A stretch of 64,000 bases of DNA, from NCBI GenBank assembly GCA_020634515.1, contig JACKBL010000004.1, positions 124,001 through 188,000 on the forward strand, given 5' to 3'. The DNA comes from Ardenticatenales bacterium. Its GTDB lineage: Bacteria > Chloroflexota > Anaerolineae > Promineifilales > Promineifilaceae. This document shows, in pieces, positions 1 through 7,990 of the stretch (the first letter of the stretch is position 1; each line of letters opens with the position of its first letter). Below the pieces are notes generated by a model. The model ran no database searches and had not been told where the DNA came from. It saw nothing but the letters and a program-made list of their open reading frames with translations. The position numbers were made by a program, and so were the translations under genes.

Positions 1-2
1 AC

Positions 3-1151
3 CTGGATGGCGAAGGCGCGCCCGGCAGCGCCCACTTTGAAACCATCCTGCAAGCCGGCAGCCCCGCCCCCATTGCCACCGAAACCGTCAACGAAGAAAC
101 CATAGCCGCCCTCATCTTCACCGGCGGCACCACCGGCCTCCCCAAAGCGGCGCAAATCTCCCACCGCATGATCGCCTGGAACACCCTCAACACCATCATC
201 CACGATCTGCACCACGACGACACCTACCTCAACGTCTTCCCCCTCTTCCACACCGGCGGCCTCTTCGTCTACACCCTGCCCAACGTCATCCTCGGCGGCA
301 CAACCATCCTCACGCGCCAGTTCGACCCCGACCAGATTCTCACCCTCATTGAGCAGGAACAGGTCACGCTCTTCGCCGGCGTGCCCACCATGTACCAAAT
401 GCTCACCCAGGCCGGCCGCTGGGCCTCGGCCAACCTGGCGTCGCTGCGTTTCTGCACCAGCGGCGGCGCGCCGCTGCCCGTGCCCCTGGCGCAAAAATAC
501 ATAGCGGAAAAGGGGGTGCGCTTCAAGCAAGGTTTTGGCATGACGGAGTTTGGCCCCGGTATTTTCGCGCTGGCTGCTGAGGATGCCGTGGATCATGCCG
601 GCAGCATTGGCCGCCCCAACTTCTACATAGACGCACGCATCGTTGATGATGACAACCGGCCATTGCCCCCCAACGAGGTAGGCGAACTGGTCCTGAAAGG
701 TCCCAGCCAATCCTCCGGCTACTTCCATGACCCTGAAGCCAGCGCCGCCGCCGTGGATGAAGCCGGCTGGTTCCACACAGGGGACATGGCGCGGCGCGAT
801 GCGGACTGGTATTTCACCATCGTGGACCGCAAAAAGGACATGTTTATTTCCGGCGGGGAGAACGTCTATCCGGCGGAAATTGAGGCGGTGCTGTATCAAC
901 ATCCCGCGGTGCATATGTGCGCGGTCATTGGCTTGCCGGATGCGCGATGGGGAGAGGTGGGCCTGGCCTGCGTGGTGCTGCAGCCGGGAGAGGCCGTCAC
1001 GGCAGAGGCGCTGCTGGCCTTCCTGGGGGCACGTCTGGCGCGTTATAAAGTGCCCCGGCGCGTGGAGATTTTGCCCGAACTGCCGGTATCGGCTGCCGGC
1101 AAAATCCTCAAACGGGAGCTGAAAAATCGCTTCAGCCCTCCGTCTACCTGA
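3..1151 (+). CDS. AMP-dependent acyl-CoA synthetase/ligase, 5' end outside window
   Basis: The reading frame is open from the first bases of the window, so this is the C-terminal 380 or so residues of an ANL-superfamily enzyme that adenylates a carboxylic acid and transfers it to CoA. Visible motifs in order are the phosphate-binding loop IFTGGTTGLPKAA (bases about 114-153), the GFGMTEFGPG motif, the hinge region GWFHTGDMARRD followed by DRKKDMFISGGENVYP, and a C-terminal SAAGKILKREL that carries the catalytic lysine. All elements needed for catalysis appear intact. The spacing fits medium/long-chain fatty-acid or aryl-CoA ligases, but the substrate cannot be read from sequence. The gene ends just before a composite repeat block. 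Confidence 0.93.
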   Translation: MDGEGAPGSAHFETILQAGSPAPIATETVNEETIAALIFTGGTTGLPKAAQISHRMIAWNTLNTIIHDLHHDDTYLNVFPLFHTGGLFVYTLPNVILGGTTILTRQFDPDQILTLIEQEQVTLFAGVPTMYQMLTQAGRWASANLASLRFCTSGGAPLPVPLAQKYIAEKGVRFKQGFGMTEFGPGIFALAAEDAVDHAGSIGRPNFYIDARIVDDDNRPLPPNEVGELVLKGPSQSSGYFHDPEASAAAVDEAGWFHTGDMARRDADWYFTIVDRKKDMFISGGENVYPAEIEAVLYQHPAVHMCAVIGLPDARWGEVGLACVVLQPGEAVTAEALLAFLGARLARYKVPRRVEILPELPVSAAGKILKRELKNRFSPPST

Positions 1152-1158
1152 CAAAATG

Positions 1159-1199
1159 ACCGTCCGATAATAACCTCACGCTCTATTACGGACGGTTAC
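1159..1199. repeat. Palindromic repeat, ACCGTCCG..CGGACGGT family
   Basis: Inverted repeat with arms GACCGTCCG and CGGACGGTTAC around an AT-rich centre. The same family occurs at 36536-36578, 40082-40124 and 44091-44132, each time ending in GGTTAC and each time next to one of two other short repeats. Being just after a stop codon it could work as a transcript end, but it lacks a clear U-tract. Confidence 0.75.
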
Positions 1200-1214
1200 T
1201 GACAAGTTATCCAC

Positions 1215-1310
1215 GATGGCCGCTATCGTAGATAGCCGCTATCGTAGATAGCCGCTATCATGGATAGCCGCTATCATGGATAGCCGCTGTCATGGATAGC
1301 CGCTGTCCGC
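1215..1310. repeat. Six tandem copies of a 16-bp unit
   Basis: Six consecutive 16-base units of the form GATAGCCGCTATCRTR, each containing the palindrome ATAGCCGCTAT or a one-base variant. The last two copies diverge to GATAGCCGCTGTC. A shorter, related run lies at 40026-40075. Units are head-to-tail without spacers, so this is not CRISPR. Confidence 0.85.
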
Positions 1311-1338
1311 ACATTTTCGCGGATTTAATGGCGGACAG
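1303..1338. repeat. CTGTCCGC..GCGGACAG palindromic repeat
   Basis: Inverted repeat with 8-base arms, overlapping the last 16-bp unit. The same sequence, in the opposite orientation, precedes the ACCGTCCG repeats near 36490 and 44055, so these short repeats travel as combinable modules. Confidence 0.65.
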
Positions 1339-1354
1339 CCACAAAGGAATCGTC

Positions 1355-1666
1355 GTGGAACAGGAACAACCCAGAAAAAAAAAGCGGCGTCGGATTAGCG
1401 ACGAGGCCGTGCGAGATACTATTTTGCAGTTGTGCGCAGCGGCGGGCGCGACCGGCGCAGTCGATCCCGGAGAAGTGGCACGGGCGCTCTATCCTGAGGC
1501 GTGGCAATCACTGCTGCCGCGCGTGCGCCTCACGGCCAAAAAACTGGCCCTGTCCGGATACATCCTCATTTTGCGCAAGGGGAAGCCCGCGGACCCGAAT
1601 GAATTTAAGGGCGTGATCAAGCTGCGTCTGGGAGATATACCATTTCCCGAAGAAGAAACCCCCTAG
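1355..1666 (+). CDS. DUF3253 family protein
   Basis: A small protein of about 103 residues with the DUF3253 pattern: a basic N-terminus (RKKKRRR), then EAVRDTILQLCA, DPGEVARALYPEAW, and ILRKGKPADPNEFKG. The family is predicted to be a small winged-helix-like domain of unknown function. I chose the GTG at 1355 because AAAGGA lies six bases upstream. The in-frame ATG codons at 1292 and 1328 fall inside the tandem/palindromic repeats and would add residues not typical of the family. Function is unknown. Confidence 0.75.
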   Translation: MEQEQPRKKKRRRISDEAVRDTILQLCAAAGATGAVDPGEVARALYPEAWQSLLPRVRLTAKKLALSGYILILRKGKPADPNEFKGVIKLRLGDIPFPEEETP

Positions 1667-1733
1667 AACTGGCTGCCCCCTCTGGCGAAGGACGCTTTGC
1701 CGGTGCGCCACGCCTTTGATAGCCTTGTCCGCT

Positions 1734-1940
1734 CTAAACAGACCCCTGCACTTCGGTGGAGGTTGTTTGCTGAAACCATTTGTCCAACGCCTTGCGAGAA
1801 AAGCGCCAGGTTCCACCGAATTTGCGTCCAGGCAACCGCCCGTCTTGCGCGAGGCGGTAAACGGTGGATTCGGCCAACTTCAGGTAAGAGGAAACCTCTT
1901 TCACCGTCATGACATTGTCGTCATAGTCATTGTCGTTCAT
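1734..1940 (-). CDS. Excisionase-family helix-turn-helix DNA-binding protein
   Basis: A 68-residue protein whose core, MTVKEVSSYLKLAESTVYRL then GRLPGRKFGGTWRFSRKALDKW, is the MerR-like HTH_17 (excisionase/BldC) fold. TAGGAG stands nine bases before the ATG. Such proteins act as small DNA-binding regulators or recombination directionality factors; no integrase is nearby, so a regulatory role is more likely. It stands alone between repeats. Confidence 0.8.
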   Translation of the reverse strand: MNDNDYDDNVMTVKEVSSYLKLAESTVYRLAQDGRLPGRKFGGTWRFSRKALDKWFQQTTSTEVQGSV

Positions 1941-1983
1941 TTCCTAATACTCCTACAATTGCAATGAATGCGAGTAAATAGTT

Positions 1984-2110
1984 ACCACCGTCTTCCCAGA
2001 AGCCATATTGATGCGAAGTGATTTGAATGGCGAGACGCTTTTGGCCTAAATCGAGCTTCCAGGAAGGTTTGTCGGTACATGCCGCCACCATCTTCCCGGA
2101 AGCTATTTGA
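1984..2110. repeat. CTTCCGGGAAG-type interspersed repeat, about 1.5 units
   Basis: Contains GAGCTTCCAGGAAGG (from 2053) and CCACCATCTTCCCGGAAGCT (ending 2103), the two arms of the 81-bp unit that is tandemly repeated at 31496-31850. A further right-hand half-unit lies at 1984-2010. The surrounding 1941-2397 stretch carries no convincing gene; the minus-strand frame that spans it follows the repeats. Confidence 0.75.
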
Positions 2111-2397
2111 TCGGAGACGCCAGCGTAACGTCTCAATGTTGGTTTAGCACAGAGTACGATCCAGGATGACGCGCCCGGCTTTCCCCATGTCTTGATATGC
2201 TTAACTCTCACGTATTTTAAGGGCAAACTTCGATTATTGCTTATCTTTATGCGTTTTTTGCGGCAACTTTCCCCCTTTGCCGGCATCATTCCCCCTCCCC
2301 TCTTCAAAAACACGGGTCAATACGCGCAAGAATCAGACTAAAAACGCCAATAAACGCTTGAAATGATAGATTTAGAGAGAAAAAAGTTCAAAGAAGA

Positions 2398-2426
2398 TTG
2401 ACCTCTATTCATATTTATTCTATACT
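2398..2426 (+). promoter_or_regulatory. Sigma-70-like promoter for the sigma-factor-like gene
   Basis: TTGACC and TATACT separated by exactly 17 bases in a locally AT-rich stretch, about 75 bases upstream of the start codon at 2502. The same stretch has no coding potential. Confidence 0.7.
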
Positions 2427-2501
2427 GTGGCTGCGTTTCAGCCGTTAACATTGTCATAGTGTTGTCTACTGTGATGAAGGGGACACCTCGGGAGGAAAGG
2501 A

Positions 2502-3359
2502 ATGGAACCAGATCGAGAACAGATCAGGCGGGAGATTGAGTCAGTGCGTGTGCTTTTCGATATTTCGCTGGATGAAGAATTTTCGGGCCTACTCCTCAAT
2601 CTCATTGCGGAAAACACAGAACGGGGACGCCTGGCGAGGTATTTGGACAAAGAGGCGGATACCAGTCTCGTCCAATATATCCGGCTGGTCATTCGTAATT
2701 ATCGAGAGCAGCACAAGCGAGTTGAAGGACTACAAATCGGGCGAGATTCAACGCTGTGGGAAACACTGTACGGCCAGGTGCGTTCTTGGGTGTACGATTA
2801 CCTCTGCCGGCACGGGTTCATGCCCAACGAAGGCACTTTTCGCCTGGTCGATGATTACACTTCATTCACCGTCGAAGAACTGCTGCTGTCACACTTCCCA
2901 TACGACATTGACTTCGACCGCTGGGCGCGTACGCTGGCGCAGAACACCTGTAGCAAGTATATTGCCAGGGCGATGCGCCAGAAGCGCGCACCCGATCGCC
3001 ATCAAGTGGGCCTGGAGCAGTGGCATCCCGCCTCATCGGCCAGCGTTCATGAAGAGTGGCTGCTGATCGACGAGGCCACCGAAGAGATGAAGCAGCTGCT
3101 CTGGAAACTCCCTGGCAGTTTCCGCACGGTGCTGCTACTTCGTTATTACGAGAGTCTCGACTACGTCGAAATCGCCGAGGTCATGGGGCGCAGTTTGAAG
3201 GCTGTTTACAATCTTCATTTCAAGGCAATTGCCCGACTGAGGGAAATTTTGCCGGCAAACGAGTATAATACTCTACATGGAAGCAAACAATCCGGCAAAC
3301 GACCTTCGCGCCAAGATGATCTACTTGCGCGCCCAACTCACCCAGAAGACCCCCAATAA
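2502..3359 (+). CDS. ECF-type RNA polymerase sigma factor-like protein
   Basis: A 285-residue protein. The C-terminal part, about residues 195-250, is a sigma-70 region 4 helix-turn-helix: LWKLPGSFRTVLLLRYYESL, then YVEIAEVMGRSLKAVYNL and HFKAIARLREIL. The middle, around residues 135-165 (DFDRWARTLAQNTCSKYIAR), is compatible with a divergent region 2. A long N-terminal extension (about 100 residues) is unlike ordinary ECF factors. The start has GGGAGGAAAGG directly upstream and a TTGACC/TATACT promoter. The last 83 bases overlap the next gene in another frame, suggesting translational coupling. No anti-sigma gene is recognisable, so the signal that controls it is unknown. Confidence 0.75.
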   Translation: MEPDREQIRREIESVRVLFDISLDEEFSGLLLNLIAENTERGRLARYLDKEADTSLVQYIRLVIRNYREQHKRVEGLQIGRDSTLWETLYGQVRSWVYDYLCRHGFMPNEGTFRLVDDYTSFTVEELLLSHFPYDIDFDRWARTLAQNTCSKYIARAMRQKRAPDRHQVGLEQWHPASSASVHEEWLLIDEATEEMKQLLWKLPGSFRTVLLLRYYESLDYVEIAEVMGRSLKAVYNLHFKAIARLREILPANEYNTLHGSKQSGKRPSRQDDLLARPTHPEDPQ

Positions 3360-4083
3360 GTCTCTACTGGCGCAGTTACGCGCACACCTGGCGGCTGTCG
3401 GCATTTCCCCGGAAGAAACGTCACCCACCGACATGGAATCGCTTGACCTGCTGGCGCAGCAGGCGCTGGATGGCGTTGACATTCCCGCCCAGCATCCCGC
3501 TTTCTTCTATCAGCTTCTGGTCAACCCGGAACTCCGCCGGGCGTTTTTGGATGCATTGGAAGCGTTGGAGCAGATGAATGCCGGCAAGTCCCCCCTCCAA
3601 CCTCCTCCCGCCCCCGCCTCCCTAGAATTCTTGACGAAAGTCCCCCCAAAACCGACCATCCAATGGTGGCGTCAGCAAAAATGGCGCGTTACCTGGCAGC
3701 AGACCGCCGCGCAACTCCAGTCCATCTTCTTTCCCCCGGCTGCCCTCAGCGCCCACCGTGCCGTTGACCCCGCCGGTGACGCGCAATACCTCCTCTTCCG
3801 CAGCCAGGCGCGCGTGGAAAACCAACTGCTCGACGTTTCTCTGGATGCCGTCTACCACCCAGATGAAAATAGCCTCCATTTAATCCTGTCCGTCGGACAG
3901 AGTGGTGTGGACGCCCCCTTGTTTGTCACCCTGCGCTGGGGAGACTATGAGCAAACCCTGCCCCTTTCCGCTCAGCCGCTCTCCTTCCCCCCCCTACCCA
4001 TCACCGACGTGCTTGACGTCTCGGGAGACCACATTATCGGCCCGCTGCATTTGCAGATAGACGCCGCCGCCCCCGAAGCCTGA
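3277..4083 (+). CDS. Hypothetical protein coupled to the sigma-like gene
   Basis: A soluble protein of 268 residues with no domain I recognise. The N-terminal 110 residues look helical (DLRAKMIYLRAQL, SLLAQLRAHLAAVGI). A proline-rich linker follows near residues 108-118, then a tryptophan-containing stretch (IQWWRQQKWRVTWQQT) and a C-terminal beta-rich half. It overlaps the sigma-like gene by 83 bases in a different frame. The palindrome GAGTATAATACTC lies just before the ATG. It contains TATAAT seven bases from the start codon, so a second, leaderless transcript is possible. By position it may modulate the sigma factor, but that is inference. Confidence 0.7.
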   Translation: MEANNPANDLRAKMIYLRAQLTQKTPNKSLLAQLRAHLAAVGISPEETSPTDMESLDLLAQQALDGVDIPAQHPAFFYQLLVNPELRRAFLDALEALEQMNAGKSPLQPPPAPASLEFLTKVPPKPTIQWWRQQKWRVTWQQTAAQLQSIFFPPAALSAHRAVDPAGDAQYLLFRSQARVENQLLDVSLDAVYHPDENSLHLILSVGQSGVDAPLFVTLRWGDYEQTLPLSAQPLSFPPLPITDVLDVSGDHIIGPLHLQIDAAAPEA

Positions 4084-4099
4084 CACCTGTGTGCCTGCC

Positions 4100-5701
4100 T
4101 CAAGCGGAGATAGACGCTTCCACGCGCGGGTGGGGAATCTCCACCAGCAGCATCGCCCCGCCATCCGGCAAATTTCGCAGCCGCAAACGCCCCCCCAACA
4201 GAGCCACGCGCTCGCTGATCCCCAGCAACCCATAATGCCCTTGTGACGACAAAGCGGCCAGATCAAAATCCCCCGGCAACCCCTGCCCATTGTCCACAAT
4301 AGAAACCAACAGCGTGCGCGGCGTCGTATGCTGCAACGAAACCGTCACCGCCGTGGCCCCCGCGTGGCGGCGCACATTGCTCAACCCTTCCTGCACTATG
4401 CGAAAAATCGACAACTCAATGGCTTCCGGCAGGCGACCCACGTTGGCGTTCATCTCCAGTTTCACCTGCACGCCCGTACGCTCGCTCCAATCGCGGGTGA
4501 AACTGAGTAGCGCCGCCCCCACGCCAAAGCTGTCAATGGTCGGCGGGCGCAAGTTGCCGCAAATACGGCGCACATCCTCCACCAACTCCCGAATACTATG
4601 GCGAATATCCCCGACCTCTTCCTGCTGCTCAGGCGTGATGGTCTCGTCCGTTTCGATCTCTTCCAGGCGATAATTGATGCTGAGCATATCCTGGATCACT
4701 TCGTCATGCAGCTCGCGCGCCAGATGCTTGCGCTCCTCCTCCCGTTCCGTGAGCAGGCGGCGCTGCGCGTCCTGCAAGGCCAGGTTCGCCTGATCCAGCG
4801 CCCGCACCTGCTTGCCCAACTCCTGCACAAGCTGCCGGTTGAGCGTGTCCTGCGCCTCCAGGCTGCGTTCCAACATCGCCTGTTGATGCCGCAGCTTCTC
4901 CGCCTGTTCGCGGGCGCGGTAGTAGCTGTCCAACGCCCACAGCGCCGGCGTCAACTGCGCCTGTTCGTGCATGCCCATCATGGCCGCCACCACTTCTTCG
5001 CGGCTGGTCTCGTCGGTACGCCAGTTGCGAATGAGGCGGCCCTGGCGCAGCACAATAATGCGGTCGGTGACGGCAAAGAGGTGTTCCAGGTTGTTGCTGG
5101 CAAAGAGAACGGTCATGCCCTGCTGCTGCCACTGTTGGACGAGGGACAGCACACCTTGCTGATAGCGATAACTGAGAAGATTGGTGGGTTCATCCATCAC
5201 CACCAGGCGCGGCTGGCCGGTCATGGCGCGGGCGATGGTCAGAAGTTGTCGCTGCTCACTGGAGAGGTTGATCACCTTTGTGCGCAGCGAGTCGAAGTAG
5301 ACACCCATCTGGGACAGAATCCGCGTGGCTTGTTCGTCCATGCGCCGCTGGCTGGGGAAGAGAATCCCTTTGCTCCAGGGAGGCCAACCAATCTCCCGCC
5401 CCAAAAAAATGTTACCCGTGATGTCCAACCGCTCAACAAGCTGCGGTTCCTGGTGAATGACTTCGATGCCTAGCTGCCGGGTTTCCTGGCCGGGATGGAG
5501 GCGCTGCCCTTGAAAGAAGATGTCACCGCCGCTGGGGGGCGTCAGCCCGGCGAGGATGTTGGCGATGACGGATTTGCCCGCGCCGCTGCGCCCTGCCAGC
5601 CCAACCACCTCCCCGGCGGCCACGTCAAAACTGACTCCCCGCACTGCTTGCAGGGTGCCAAAGCTCTTGGAGAGGTTGTTGACCCGAAGCAGCGGTTCCA
5701 T
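4100..5701 (-). CDS. ABC-ATPase / NarL-type histidine kinase fusion
   Basis: About 533 residues in two recognised parts. Residues 1-230 form a sugar-type ABC ATPase: Walker A GRSGAGKS (37-44), signature LSSEQ (146-150) instead of LSGGQ, Walker B VVMDEPT, and SNN (202-204) where the switch histidine is expected. After a coiled coil (about 255-325) comes a HisKA_3/HATPase_c kinase. Its phosphoacceptor is His332 in HLARELHDE, its N-box is NVRRHAGA, and its G-boxes are DNGQGLPG and GHYGLLGISERV. I use the ATG at 5701; the 15 residues added by the upstream frame are encoded by an interspersed repeat. It lies downstream of a matching binding protein, ATPase and permease, with a LuxR-type regulator divergent from the cluster. 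Likely role: transport-linked sugar sensing. Confidence 0.88.
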   Translation of the reverse strand: MEPLLRVNNLSKSFGTLQAVRGVSFDVAAGEVVGLAGRSGAGKSVIANILAGLTPPSGGDIFFQGQRLHPGQETRQLGIEVIHQEPQLVERLDITGNIFLGREIGWPPWSKGILFPSQRRMDEQATRILSQMGVYFDSLRTKVINLSSEQRQLLTIARAMTGQPRLVVMDEPTNLLSYRYQQGVLSLVQQWQQQGMTVLFASNNLEHLFAVTDRIIVLRQGRLIRNWRTDETSREEVVAAMMGMHEQAQLTPALWALDSYYRAREQAEKLRHQQAMLERSLEAQDTLNRQLVQELGKQVRALDQANLALQDAQRRLLTEREEERKHLARELHDEVIQDMLSINYRLEEIETDETITPEQQEEVGDIRHSIRELVEDVRRICGNLRPPTIDSFGVGAALLSFTRDWSERTGVQVKLEMNANVGRLPEAIELSIFRIVQEGLSNVRRHAGATAVTVSLQHTTPRTLLVSIVDNGQGLPGDFDLAALSSQGHYGLLGISERVALLGGRLRLRNLPDGGAMLLVEIPHPRVEASISA

Positions 5702-5706
5702 AGGCT

Positions 5707-5763
5707 GTGCTTCCCGGAAGCTCGATTCCAGGCCATTTGGCGGCAAAACAGCTTCCGGGAAGA
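5707..5763. repeat. CTTCCGGGAAG-type repeat in permease/kinase gap
   Basis: Two inverted arms, GCTTCCCGGAAGC and AGCTTCCGGGAAG, flank the spacer; in reverse orientation this is the junction between two 81-bp units of the array at 31496. It lies directly in front of the kinase-fusion start codon and supplies GGGAAG as the only candidate ribosome-binding site. Confidence 0.7.
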
Positions 5764-5791
5764 TGTATCCGCTGAAGCTGGACCAATCGGC

Positions 5792-7024
5792 TCAGGCGAT
5801 GCCCGACTGGCTGCGGCTACGCCGTGAAATGGAGTCAACGAGGGCGGCGACGAGGAGGACGATGCCGGTAATGATGAATTTGACCCCGGAGCTAAGTCCG
5901 AGGAGTCCCATGCCATTTTCGACGCTGGCAATGACGAGCGCGCCTAATACGGCGCTGACGACGCGCCCGCTGCCGCCGAAGAGGCTGGTTCCGCCAATAA
6001 CGGCGGCGGCGATGGAGTTAAGGAGGAGGTTGCCGCCGCCCGCGGCGGTGTCCACGGAGCGCAGGCGGGAGGCGAGGATGATGCCGCCCATGCCGGCCAT
6101 GAGGCTGGAGATCATGAAGACGAGGATGCGGATCCGTTCGACGTTAATGCCGGCACGTCTCGCCGCCTCCTTGTTTCCCCCCACTGCGTACACATACCGC
6201 CCAAAGCGCGTGCGTGTAGCCAGAAAGGTGAAACCCGCCAGCAGCACAATCAAGATCAACCCCACAATGGGAACCCCGCGATCCTTGTTGGCGACAAACA
6301 CGGCGCCCGCTACGATCACCGCCAACAGCGCGATTTGTACCACTGTGACCAGCAGCGGCTTGCTGGCCAGCCCCTGGCGGCGGCGGCTAAGGACGCCCTG
6401 CAATTGCAGCAGCGCGTACAACCCCACAAAAGCAGCCGCGGCCAACCAGCCCCAGAGCGGCGGCAGCCAGAAGTTGGCAATCCCGATCACCAGCTTGTCC
6501 TGGATGATTACCGTGCCCGCGCCGCCGATGAGAATGACCACGGCCCCATTCCAGGCCAACAATCCGGCCAGCGTGACGACGAAAGAGGGAACCTGGAAAC
6601 GGGTGATAATGAAGCCGTGCAGGATGCCGATGGCGGCGGCGGCGGCCAGGGCGATGGGGATAGCCGCGTACCAGGGCCACGGATTGGGTTCGCGCAGCAG
6701 CAGCGTCATGCTGACAGCGGCCACGGCGCTGACGTACCCCACAGAGAGGTCGATTTCCCCCAACAGCAGCACGTAGACGACGCCGATGGCGATGGTGGTG
6801 TAGCCGGCCATCTGCACGATGAGGTTGACGAAGTTGCGGGCGGTGAGGAAGTTCTCGTTTTGCGATTGGAAGATGATGGCGATGATGATCAGGCCGAGGA
6901 AGATGGGTAGCGAGCCGAGGTCGCCGGAGCGAACACGTTTGAGGTAGTCGGAGACGTATTGGCCGGCTGTTTGCCGGGCGGGTTGTGTCAAATAGGTGGT
7001 TTCGTTAGCTGCTGAGTTGCTCAT
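5792..7024 (-). CDS. Sugar ABC transporter permease (XylH-like)
   Basis: A 410-residue integral membrane protein of the BPD_transp_2 (ribose/xylose) family with roughly ten hydrophobic segments. Typical family elements are VYVLLLGEIDLSVGYVSA near residue 85-100, GGNKEAARRAGINV near 275, and VIGGTSLFGGSGRV near 345. A central stretch of about 60 residues (around 180-240) is variable. The start overlaps the stop of the ATPase gene in an ATGA, so the two are translationally coupled. Together with the binding protein upstream it should import a pentose or similar sugar. The exact substrate is not readable. Confidence 0.9.
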   Translation of the reverse strand: MSNSAANETTYLTQPARQTAGQYVSDYLKRVRSGDLGSLPIFLGLIIIAIIFQSQNENFLTARNFVNLIVQMAGYTTIAIGVVYVLLLGEIDLSVGYVSAVAAVSMTLLLREPNPWPWYAAIPIALAAAAAIGILHGFIITRFQVPSFVVTLAGLLAWNGAVVILIGGAGTVIIQDKLVIGIANFWLPPLWGWLAAAAFVGLYALLQLQGVLSRRRQGLASKPLLVTVVQIALLAVIVAGAVFVANKDRGVPIVGLILIVLLAGFTFLATRTRFGRYVYAVGGNKEAARRAGINVERIRILVFMISSLMAGMGGIILASRLRSVDTAAGGGNLLLNSIAAAVIGGTSLFGGSGRVVSAVLGALVIASVENGMGLLGLSSGVKFIITGIVLLVAALVDSISRRSRSQSGIA

Positions 7025-7788
7025 GTCTCTTTCATCCCTGGAACGTGTTCAAGTTTGCCGGCAGTAATCGCGTGAACAACTTCTTGCTGCGTCGTGTTGA
7101 CCGTGAAAAACTCCCTCACGTTTTGCCCCAGGCGCAGCACCGTGATGCGGTGCGAGACTTCAAAAACATCATGCAGGTTGTGGGAGATGATCACCACAGC
7201 CAGTCCTTTGTCCGCCAGGCGGCGCACCAGGTCCAGCACTTGCCGCGTTTGGGCCACGCCGAGGGCGGCGGTCGGCTCGTCGAGGATGACGAGTTTGGAG
7301 TTCCACATGACGGCTTTGGCCACGGCGATGGCCTGCCGCTGCCCGCCGGAGAGTTCGGCGACAGCTTGCCGCACGGAGCGCAGGGTCATCACGGAGAGGG
7401 AGTCGAGCGTTTCGATGGCCGCCTGTTCCATAGAGGCCTCATCCAGACGGCGGAAGCTGAGCGTGCGTTCTCGTCCGAGGAACATATTGGCGACGACGTC
7501 GAGGTTGTCGGCCAGCGCCAGGTCCTGGTAGACGATTTCGATACCCAGGGCGGCGGCGTCGCGCGGCCCATGGATGTTGACTTTTTTACCCTCGAAGGAG
7601 ATGTCGCCGTGGTCGAAGGGGTAAATGCCGGCAATTCCCTTAATCAGCGTTGATTTGCCGGCCCCGTTGTCCCCCACCAGCGCCATCACCTCCCCCGGGC
7701 GCACGGCAAAATCAACATTCTTTAACGCATGCACGGCGCCAAAGCTCTTTGACACCCCCCGTAATTCAAGGATCGCTTCTGCTGCCAA
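7021..7788 (-). CDS. Sugar ABC transporter ATP-binding protein, single-domain
   Basis: About 255 residues with an intact ABC ATPase: Walker A VGDNGAGKST, signature LSGGQRQ, Walker B LVILDEPT, and switch histidine in ISHNLHDVF. RbsA/XylG proteins usually have two such domains; here there is one, like FrcA. The start is a TTG at 7788 with AGGAGG seven bases upstream. The longer frame to 7941 would add 51 residues partly encoded by a palindromic repeat and is rejected. The active motifs contrast with the degraded ones of the ATPase-kinase fusion further downstream, so this protein probably powers transport. Confidence 0.88.
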   Translation of the reverse strand: MAAEAILELRGVSKSFGAVHALKNVDFAVRPGEVMALVGDNGAGKSTLIKGIAGIYPFDHGDISFEGKKVNIHGPRDAAALGIEIVYQDLALADNLDVVANMFLGRERTLSFRRLDEASMEQAAIETLDSLSVMTLRSVRQAVAELSGGQRQAIAVAKAVMWNSKLVILDEPTAALGVAQTRQVLDLVRRLADKGLAVVIISHNLHDVFEVSHRITVLRLGQNVREFFTVNTTQQEVVHAITAGKLEHVPGMKET

Positions 7789-7881
7789 TGTTCCGCCTCC
7801 TGGAGAATACCCTGTAGGGCGAGCTTCTCGCTCGCCCCCCTCAAAACAACCAAGTGAGCGCCCAGAACTTTTATCTCCCCA

Positions 7882-7913
7882 AGATTGTTCATTCTTCAAG
7901 AATGAACCAATCT
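7882..7913. repeat. AGATTGGTTCATTCT hairpin repeat
   Basis: Near-perfect inverted repeat AGATTGTTCATTCT / AGAATGAACCAATCT. The same element is intact at 47104-47136, interrupted by another repeat at 30534-30618, and present as a half-site near 63082. It lies within the gap between the ATPase and binding-protein genes (7789-7990), which holds nothing else recognisable. Confidence 0.75.
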
Positions 7914-7990
7914 GAACAGGTACGCCACCATTATAGCGCAATAGGTGCGACGCACCGATGAAGTACGTCGCACCCGGCTCACTTCATTTA

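Noticed and set aside
1215..1310. Possible CRISPR array
   Set aside because: Units are contiguous 16-mers without spacers and there are no cas genes in the window.
1734..1940. Excisionase-like gene as sign of a prophage or integrative element
   Set aside because: No integrase, attachment-site duplication, or phage gene lies within the window; such HTH proteins are often plain regulators.
1927..2313. 128-codon minus-strand frame after the HTH gene
   Set aside because: It runs over interspersed repeat units and overlaps the start of the HTH gene; composition does not look coding.
5520..6776. 418-codon plus-strand frame opposite the kinase fusion and permease
   Set aside because: Rich in Arg, Pro and Ser as typical of a shadow frame, spans two real genes on the other strand, no family resemblance.
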